Of a stretch of DNA of 64,000 nucleotides, positions 57,274 to 64,000 are shown in pieces (the first letter of the stretch is position 1; each line of letters begins with the position of its first letter). The DNA lies in NCBI GenBank assembly GCA_038025085.1, contig CM076140.1, positions 29,871,001-29,935,000 on the forward strand, read 5' to 3'. This stretch comes from Tetragonia tetragonoides. Taxonomy: Eukaryota > Streptophyta > Magnoliopsida > Caryophyllales > Aizoaceae. The notes below the pieces were generated by a model. The model saw nothing but the letters and a program-made list of their open reading frames with translations, was not told where the DNA came from and did not search any database. The translations under genes were made by a program, and so were the position numbers.

Positions 57274-58632
57274 TCAATTTTGACCCGCTTTCTTCAACTT
57301 CTTGAATATGGGTTCGCATGTTATGGTGAACTTTGATATAAACCGACTTAGGTATTGAAGCCGACCGAGGAACCCCCTACTTTCCGTTTCATTCTTGGGT
57401 GGCGGCATTTCAACTATCACTTTGATCTTGGATGGATCAATTTCGATTCCCCTTTGACTGACTACATAACCCAACAGCTTGCGTGACGTGACTAAGAATG
57501 CACATTTTTAAGGATTCAGTCGGAAGTTATACTTGCGTAACCTTTCAAAGAACTTGTGGAGTGCCTGAATATGCCCGTCTTGGTGCCTTGATTTCACAAT
57601 CATATCATCCACATAGACTTCGGCTTCTTTATGCATCATATCATGTAGCAAAGTTGTGGCGGTCCTTTGGTAAGTTGCTCTTGAGTTTTTAAGTCCAAAG
57701 TGCATGACCCTGTAGCAATAGGTTCCCCAAGGAATTATAAACGTTGTTTTGCTCATATCTTCTTCAGCCATTTGAACCTGATTATATCCTACGTAGCCGT
57801 CCATAAATGACAACAGGGCATATTCAGCTGTGTTATCTACCAAAAGGTCAACGTGGGGTAAAGAAAAATCATCTTTTGGGCTCGCTTTGTTGAGGTCCCT
57901 GAAATCGACGCACATTCTGACTCGGCCATCCTTCTTCGGTACTGGAACCACATTGGCAATCCATTCAGGATAATCTGATACCACAATAAACCCAGCGCCA
58001 AGTTGCTTTTGTACCTCCTCCTTTATTTTCAGTACCCATTCTGGTCGGAGGCGCCGTAGCTTCTGCTTAACTGGTTTAGCATCGGGGTATAAAGGGATTT
58101 TATGTTCGGCTATGCTTCTTTCAATTCCTGGCATGTCCTTGTAAGACCAAGCAAAAACATCTGTATACAGTTTCAAAAGTTCAACAAATTGCTCACGTTC
58201 CTGTTCAATTAGGGATAATCCAATTCTTACTTCACGAGGTTTGCTTTCATTGCTTAAATTAATTAACTCTGTTTTCTCCACAATGAAGGTCTTTTGTTCA
58301 TGATTGATTACTGCTTTTAGCAGATCTTTAGGCAACTCATTTTCATCATTGGGTTTATTAATAGCTAAACAAGGCGAGAAATAAGCGAAAGGACTTTTCA
58401 TTTTATTAGAATTGAAAACAGCAAGAAATGGATCTGAATTTCCCCTCACATTGACACTAGACTTAGGAAAAGAAAAGGGGACACTCCCTGTCACTGACTC
58501 ATCCTTAGGACCTAATCTAGACATTGACCCTGACTGAGACTCAGAATCAGATTCTTCCATCACCAGTCCTTCCCAATAGATATCGTGACCTTTCGTCCAC
58601 TCGGACCAGTCCAACTTACTTATTTGCGCCAT
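57274..58632 (-). pseudogene. Tat element reverse transcriptase
   Basis: The 374-residue minus-strand frame contains YTDVFAWSYKDMPGI, PVKQKLRRLRPEW, KKDGRVRMCVDFRDLNKASP and GYNQVQMAEEDMSKT. YVDDMIVKS has the catalytic YVDD at 57615-57604. A stop at about 57507 separates it from the thumb/connection part (GYVVSQRGIEIDPSKIK, FLGRLQYLSRFISKF) at 57474-57274. The protease that should precede it is absent. Confidence 0.9.
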
Positions 58633-60266
58633 CCCATTGTGACATCTTCAGTAGTATATATTAGGTCCGCAGGATTGAAGTTTCGATCATTGAGAGCCAT
58701 TACCTCTTCATTCATCTCAGGAGCTTCAGTCATTCTTGTTTCTTGTCCGAATAAAAGACCTAGCAGCTGGTTACCTGGTGCTTTGGTCCAATCTTGACTT
58801 GCCGGTTCTGAGGGGTGGTGTGCCTCCTCGTCTAATTGATTGCAGTCTTGGAAGATTTTAAAACTCGGGTGTGTGACCTTGGCTTCTTTGTCATAGTACG
58901 GCTCAGGGAAGCCGTAGTATGGGCAATAGTCCCCTTCTGTGATGAACTGGCCATTTAGCGTGTGGCTGTAAGGGGGGATGACTTGTTTTCCCTTAAACTG
59001 TTTCCTTTGTTTCAGAGCCTGATCGTGGATTTCTTTGTCAATAGGTTTGTAACCAAGTCCAAAGGAGTTGTTTTTGGCTTCGAATTTGAAGGCGGTGGGC
59101 CCTTGTCCATTTCTTCCCTGACCCATACCGGGTATGTACCCTTGCGTCTTGAGAAAACCATTAACATGAGGGTTCGAGTGTGGTATGAATGGTGCTTGAT
59201 CTAATTTGAGCACGTTGACTTCAAACTGCGACTCATACTGTCGCACTGTGATCTTGAATATGTGAGATTTTGGGGGAGAAACGGCTCCGGAATTAATAAC
59301 AGATTGTATGTCATACTTCAAACGGTAGCACTGTTCGGTGAGATGACCAAAGCGTCTATGATATTTGCAATAGAGGTAATGATCTTCCTCTTCTGGCCAA
59401 ACTCCTTCCAAGAATTTCAGATCCCCGCGGCGAAGTAGAGCTGTCATGACATCATGAATAGGTACCGCTAGTGGTGTGAATTCACGGGTTGGAACGTTCG
59501 ATCCTTCCCTGGATAACCAATGATGCGCGGGCCACATAATCCCTTCATCAATAAAGGCTTGAATCTTGTCTCTCAGATTCCTGCAGTCATTGGTGTGATG
59601 TCCGCAGGCTCGGCAGTACTCGCAATAAACACTTGGGTTTCCATTTTCTGGGAGGAGTTCATAAGTAGGTCCCACCGAATGCATGTAGCCATATGCCCTC
59701 ATTTGCTGGAAAATGCGTTCTTCAGGCCAACGGGATTGGCCTTGATTGAGAACGTTCTTGTCCCCTTCTAGAGCGTTAACTCTTTGTTTTAACCCAGCAA
59801 CCGTCTTCTGTAGCCTTTTTATCTCTAAGTGATAGATAATTATGTATTGAGATAGGTGCTCAATATTGTCTTTCGCTTCAACAAGGGCTTGGATTGGCTT
59901 GCTTGTGTTTCTGTACTCAACGAGTGTGGGGGTCTCATCAGAATAAAGGCCCACTTGAATCTTAGCCTCTCGGAGTGATCGGTCCAATTGTTCTCCTAAG
60001 TCAAGGGATTCATCTTGAGTATCAAGTACCGATTCTTTTCAAGCTTCGTGGGCCGGATATGCAGTTGTTATAAAATGAGTCTTGACCTTTTTTGCATTCT
60101 GGCCCATTTCCGATCTTGGCCTGAGGAGGGATCCTTCCTGTGTATCTTCAGCTGAGGAACGCTTGTTGGACCCTGGCCTGATCTGAACGAGTAGATGCCC
60201 ATTTAGAATCAAAAAGACCTTGAGACTCTCACCTAGGAAAAATGTTGACCCACATATAGAAAACAC
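58620..60266 (-). pseudogene. Tat element Gag region, capsid and protease missing
   Basis: The main frame (59987-58620) is open for 455 residues. It has a coiled-coil-like N-terminal part (IEHLSQYIIIYHLEIKRLQ) and two zinc-knuckle-like segments, CEYCRACGHHTNDC and CKYHRRFGHLTEQC. A G-patch-like segment, GYIPGMGQGRNGQG with FGLGYKP, normally lies after the protease. The capsid core and protease are not present, so an in-frame deletion is likely. One in-frame stop at 60041 separates it from an upstream frame (60266-60039). The frame overlaps the reverse transcriptase frame by 13 bases. Confidence 0.75.
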
Positions 60267-61221
60267 ATTGTCCTAAAAATGATCCTTAAGCTTCAATGCC
60301 CAAATGTTTTCCTAATATCAAAGGAAAATAAAGTCAATGAATGAAAATAAGAAAAATAGAAAAAGACAGACTATTCTATTTTTTATTTTTCTAGACTCAA
60401 AGAAAATGGAAAATGGGATAAAAAATAAAAGAATTTCGGTCTTCAAAATTTTTATTTTTTTTTTTTCACGATATTTATTTTTCAGCGGCTTTTTTTTTGC
60501 CCTTTTTTTTTTTGTTTTTGCTTTTTTTTTGACAGAATCTAGATTACATAAAAACAAAGAAAAAAAAAAGAAATAGAAAAAGGGAGAGGAGAAATTGAAA
60601 GACTAACTCTTTTTTTTTTTTTTGCTAAGAAGATCCTTGAAAATTGTTCATGACTTATTTAGAATATATCATCGGGAAAATGACGGGTGTTCATTGAATT
60701 GAATTCTCGCACCATCTTCGGGCATTAGGAACTAGCTAAAAATAAAAGAAAAGACTCCTAGCACGTAAGTACATGTTGGCACATAGTCACGGTACTCATG
60801 CATTCAGGCAAGCATTACAACGACAAAGTTACAGGCAAACATGCGATCAGACGGGCATTACAACGACACATGCATAACAAGCAAGCGAATGCACGAATGT
60901 GGGCTAGAGGCTTTTGGCTCCTGTGAAGTTACCACGACAAATTACAATTTCCGTTCGGCGGATGGTCGACACATCAATTGTAATCCTTTTTCACCAACAA
61001 GAGTCGATGAGTCGTGGGTGAGGAAGCGTCGATTTGCACGACAGGACAACTATATATTCCTTTAGATATACGGGTTATCTACGAGTTGCGACACAAACTT
61101 CCTCGAGGGTCGATAAGGGTCAAAAGGTTGTGCCAAGGCACATGCAAATGATGCAAAATATGAAACATGTTATTAAAATATTAAGCAAACTTGACTTTCG
61201 AGTCTCACCCTCTTAAACAAA
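60267..61221 (-). other. Tat element 5' leader
   Basis: Non-coding leader between primer site and gag. It contains A/T homopolymer-rich sequence at 60340-60620. No gene is recognised. Confidence 0.6.
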
Positions 61222-61240
61222 TCCCCAGTGAAGTCGCCAC
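61222..61240 (-). other. Primer-binding-site region of the Tat element
   Basis: On the minus strand the LTR end CCTTACA is followed directly by GTGGCGACTTCACTGGGGA, the conserved sequence found at this place in Tat-type elements. I leave the tRNA unassigned. Confidence 0.75.
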
Positions 61241-62014
61241 TGTAAGGACCCGGGTTTTTTCCATCCATGTGTTTCCACGAAGTACGTCCTTATAGAAAAT
61301 TTGTAAGATGGGGGTTTACATAAGTTCAAGGGACCATCGAGTTAGAAAAGCTTTTGTAAAGAGTTGAATTGAATAAAAACCATGAAAGAGGTCACAAATC
61401 TTCTATCGGCGTTTTATCGAAGGGACAAACCGAAGGGACAACCCAATAGCGCGATAAGTGAACGAATCATGTTTTTAGAAAGACTCCCACTCATATAGAA
61501 CATATGAGTACCCATGAATAATGGGTTCGGGGGCGAAGGTACGAGGTGGGAAGGTGTTAGGCACCCAACTCGCCCGTATTATGACGGCCTCTACTAACTC
61601 AAGTTTGCCTAATAATTTAAAGACCTGATTCCCACACAAACTGGATTAACAACCTAGACTTAGACTATCAATTGGTTCATCACAAGCATCTCAACATTTA
61701 TTAATGACCCTTATTTAGACATGCATTCGTTTTGACAAATTTGGCAGCACAACGACTATACAGACAATAGGAAGCGATAAAAACGTGTACTAGCATGATA
61801 TCTACATTATGATTACTAGAAAATAAACAGTTAAGCAATTAATTTAATTTGAGCCCTCAGGAGTTAGTACCTGAACTGTAGGCTATATTTGACAAGAATA
61901 GTAAAGACAAGATCTCAAATTTTGGAAGAAAGAGGGAGAAGCTTGGGAGTACTCAACCGAGAATAGAGGTTGTCAACTGTAGACTGTGTGTTGTGAACTG
62001 AGGGAGGAGGGTCG

Positions 62015-62022
62015 TATTTATA
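62015..62022 (-). promoter_or_regulatory. Tat LTR TATA box (right LTR)
   Basis: TATAAATA on the minus strand in the context GCCTATAAATACG. As the 5' LTR in sense, this copy would drive the genomic RNA. Confidence 0.65.
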
Positions 62023-62105
62023 GGCGTGGGAAGTAGGGCTGGATGGCTGAAAAGACCCGATTTTTTGAATTGGGCTTGAACAAATAGTCGGGCCTGAAGC
62101 TGAGT

Positions 62106-62180
62106 CTGCGCCGCTAGCGGCCCAGCTCACAGCGGTTAGCTCCACTGGATTTTAATCCAGGGCCGCTGACGGCTGTGGTG
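62106..62180. repeat. GCCGCTAGCGGC palindrome cluster, right LTR
   Basis: One exact GCCGCTAGCGGC, one decayed copy (AGCGGTTAGCTCC) and GCCGCTGACGGC. Same layout as in the left LTR. Confidence 0.9.
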
Positions 62181-62578
62181 AGTGATGACATCCAGTCTAT
62201 TTTAATTTTCCGGATGAATTTTGTATTCCGAAAAATATAAAAAGATCGTTTTACCCTTGGACGGTAAAAAACGGTTCTACCCTCAGTTCACAACTTGGCG
62301 ACCGGGAGTCCGAAAAAGGCATGAGAGCTGTCGTTGGAAAGTTCTTGAACGGGGTTTTGAACGGGATCGGAATAAAGGAGCGATCGAGAAAAAAATTGAG
62401 ACCTTATCTTACTTGTTAAAGCAAAAATAGCATTCAAGTTTATAAATTACTCCTTTCATCATCGGGCTTTTGCGGAGAAATCTGAAGGTGCTTTTTTGGC
62501 GTCTAAAGTATCGTAAAGTACGATCTCCTACTGCCATGAACTTCTTCTACCACCTTTTCTTTGAATCATGTGAGGGGT

Positions 62579-63267
62579 TGTTGGAAGTGAAGCTTGATAT
62601 GCTTCATGGATTAAGCTTGGTATGCTTTAAAGTAAAGTCCCACAAAAGCCTTGTTCATAAAACTAAGTGTCCCACATTGGTAGAGAAAGGAAAGAGAAGA
62701 GCCTTTATATATGGTAGTGTACTCCTAGTCATTGAACTAGGAGTCAAGGGAAGACTCTCCCCACACGCGTAGGCGCGTCGCCACCGCCCGTCCGGTCAGG
62801 CGGGTCGGGCTCGGGCGAGGGTATGTGTTTGGCCCTTTTTATTCTCGACTCAATATTTTTCCATCCGTTTTGAGTCCGTTCAACTTCGAGATTCTGTAAC
62901 CGTTACATTATTATTCTCATAATATTATCCCATGATTTCATCCCACAAAACTAATTCTTTGATTTTCGGTTATAGATTCTGAGCATATAAATACTAAAGC
63001 CTCCAGCCTTTTTCATACACACCGACAAATACTGATCCTCTCATCTACTCTCCTCTTCTCTTTCACTTGGCAGTAGTTTAGTTTGCTCTCAAAACCATCG
63101 CACCGTAGTATACCGGAGCTTTGGTTGCCGTGTATCCCTGGAGGTCGGTTACCGGAAATTCCCTAGTGTACATGTGGGGGCAAATTCGACTTTAGAGCAG
63201 TGATTCATCACGTCACGACCTTTTGTTATAGATAATTTATTCCGTTTTATAAGCCTTGTTTATAACA
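62579..63267 (+). repeat. Copia 3' LTR
   Basis: From TGTTGGAAGTGAAGC to GTTTATAACA, matching 42700-43376. Preceded by the purine-rich GTGAGGGG (62570-62577). TATAAATA at 62986-62993. Confidence 0.85.
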
Positions 63268-63272
63268 ACAAC

Positions 63273-64000
63273 CACATCCAAAAAATACGTTTGAAATGTA
63301 TTTGAGCATTAATATTTTATTTAAATTTTCTTTTTGTTAAAATTTAGCATTTAACATTTGCCCCTTCAAGAAAATCACTTTATTTAGCTGTCAGAAAATA
63401 TTGAAGGACAATTCATATGAGACAAAGTCTACAAGGTACAGTCGAATTATACATATATTATGTTTTGGACAGATTTACATGTTGGCCTGCAAAATAAATG
63501 TATTAGTTTTACCTTGGTAGTATTGTTGTACCATAAAACGAATTTGTGGAAACGGGAGGACCTTCTCTCGCGCTTGAATGTAGTCGGAAGACTACTTCCA
63601 CAACTGGTTGTAAATGGAAGGTCACTTCGGTTTCTGATTGGTTTGCTTTCGTTCTTGATTGTTGTCGGATGGTCACTTCCAGGCTTGATTGTGTTTGTCT
63701 GTCTAATACTGAGCTCTGGACTTGCTGGTTTGAATTGGGAGCGGACAGAGTCTAGCATGCGGTGGATATATGCATAAAGTAATGATGCAATGGACATGCC
63801 CGACTTAGAATGAAAAGATGCACAAGAACAGTAATATGCTCGGGCCAAGGGGAAATCACATGAAAACATGCAGAGACTCAAGAAGTTGAGAAATCATGTA
63901 CACATGCATGCCTTTTAAGGCGACTCTATTACTTATGCAAATGCGATGTCTGATGACACTTTTAACTCATGGCTCCAGGCGGCCTAGCCTAGTATGCACG
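63273..64000. other. Probable fragment of another Tat-type element; no gene
   Basis: At 63478-63545 the wording (GGCCTGCAAAATAAATG, TTAGTTTTACCTTGG, GTACCATAAAACG) resembles 49454-49510 in the Tat element, in the same orientation. Beyond this I recognise no coding or repeat feature. Confidence 0.3.

Larger units (their letters stand above)
47206..62507 (-). mobile_element. Tat-lineage Ty3/gypsy element with antisense genes
   Basis: LTRs of about 1.3 kb (47206-48509 and 61241-62507) bound a 15.3-kb element flanked by a perfect GTATC duplication. Its sense strand is minus: gag, reverse transcriptase, two RNase H domains and integrase run from about 60.3 down to 55.1 kb. The Tat lineage is indicated by the second (archaeal-type) RNase H, the G-patch-like segment, the polypurine tract AAAGTGGGGGCTTC and the primer-site context GTGGCGACTTCACTGGGGA. 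Downstream of pol, on the opposite strand, are a DUF7745-like ORF and an intron-containing PMD gene. The region between them and the 3' LTR holds tandem repeats. Capsid and protease regions are missing and pol is frameshifted. Confidence 0.9.
61241..62507 (-). repeat. Tat element 5' LTR (right end in the window)
   Basis: Matches the left LTR with substitutions and small deletions. Its outer end reads GTCTAAA instead of GTCTACA, one substitution in the terminal dinucleotide. Followed by GTATC (62508-62512), the target duplication. Confidence 0.9.
42700..63267 (+). mobile_element. Ty1/copia element interrupted by a Tat-lineage insertion
   Basis: The 5' LTR is at 42700-43376 and a matching 3' LTR at 62579-63267. 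Gag-pol lies on the plus strand between them (43402-46729), in the copia order integrase, reverse transcriptase, RNase H. A 15.3-kb gypsy element (47206-62507) sits between the pol end and the 3' LTR. It is flanked by GTATC on both sides, so the copia sequence is continuous once the insertion is removed. The element itself is flanked by ACAGC (42695-42699) and ACAAC (63268-63272), a one-mismatch 5-bp duplication. Pol is broken in many places. Confidence 0.85.

Noticed and set aside
62579..63267. Solo copia LTR
   Set aside because: The matching GTATC sites and ACAGC/ACAAC flanks show it is the 3' LTR of the copia element at 42700, displaced by the nested insertion.

Overview
This window is plant nuclear DNA. 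Host genes carry GT-AG introns, there is a plant-specific RAB GTPase (ARA6/RABF1 type), and most of the rest is plant transposable elements: Ty3/gypsy Tekay-like and Tat-like elements, a Ty1/copia element, DUF4283 LINEs, a tRNA-type SINE, a TRIM and many foldback MITEs. A eudicot is likely. The TTCAGTTCAATTCA-type foldbacks and long ATT arrays remind me of Caryophyllales, but that is an impression and not a proof.

Layout. 1-8.1 kb: a probable C-terminal exon of an unrecognised gene (minus strand, 94-279), nested foldback elements (660-1783), a 3'-truncated LINE (2.88-5.09 kb), a foldback with internal tandem repeats (5.47-5.81 kb), a TRIM-like element (6.47-6.94 kb) and an AAT/ATT-filled foldback (7.17-7.99 kb). 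8.1-13.6 kb: the only convincingly intact host gene, an eight-exon RABF1/ARA6 orthologue with a SINE and a MITE in its introns and a 52-bp perfect palindrome just downstream. 15.2-21.4 kb: a decayed FAR1-RELATED SEQUENCE gene and a LINE whose 5' part is inverted, as expected from twin priming. 21.5-33.1 kb: a Tekay/Del-type chromovirus with 2.6-kb LTRs, an extra ORF before gag and several frameshifts. 33.1-41.7 kb: terminal-inverted-repeat elements, one with ~135-bp TIRs and a perfect 9-bp target duplication, and an adjacent pair of related elements. 42.7-63.3 kb: a Ty1/copia element split by a 15.3-kb Tat-lineage Ty3/gypsy element. The target duplications of both can be read (GTATC for the Tat element, ACAGC/ACAAC for the copia).

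The most interesting part is the Tat element. Its gag-pol runs on the minus strand, but between pol and the 3' LTR it carries two genes on the opposite strand. One is a multi-exon plant mobile domain (PMD) gene with its GT-AG introns intact. The other is a DUF7745-like ORF. Clusters of the palindrome GCCGCTAGCGGC and close variants lie in both LTRs and upstream of each antisense gene. The DUF7745-like ORF also shares the TATA context GCCTATAAATA with the right LTR promoter. This suggests a retroelement that carries antisense passenger genes with LTR-like promoters. All pol genes in the window are broken or internally deleted, so the elements look non-autonomous today.
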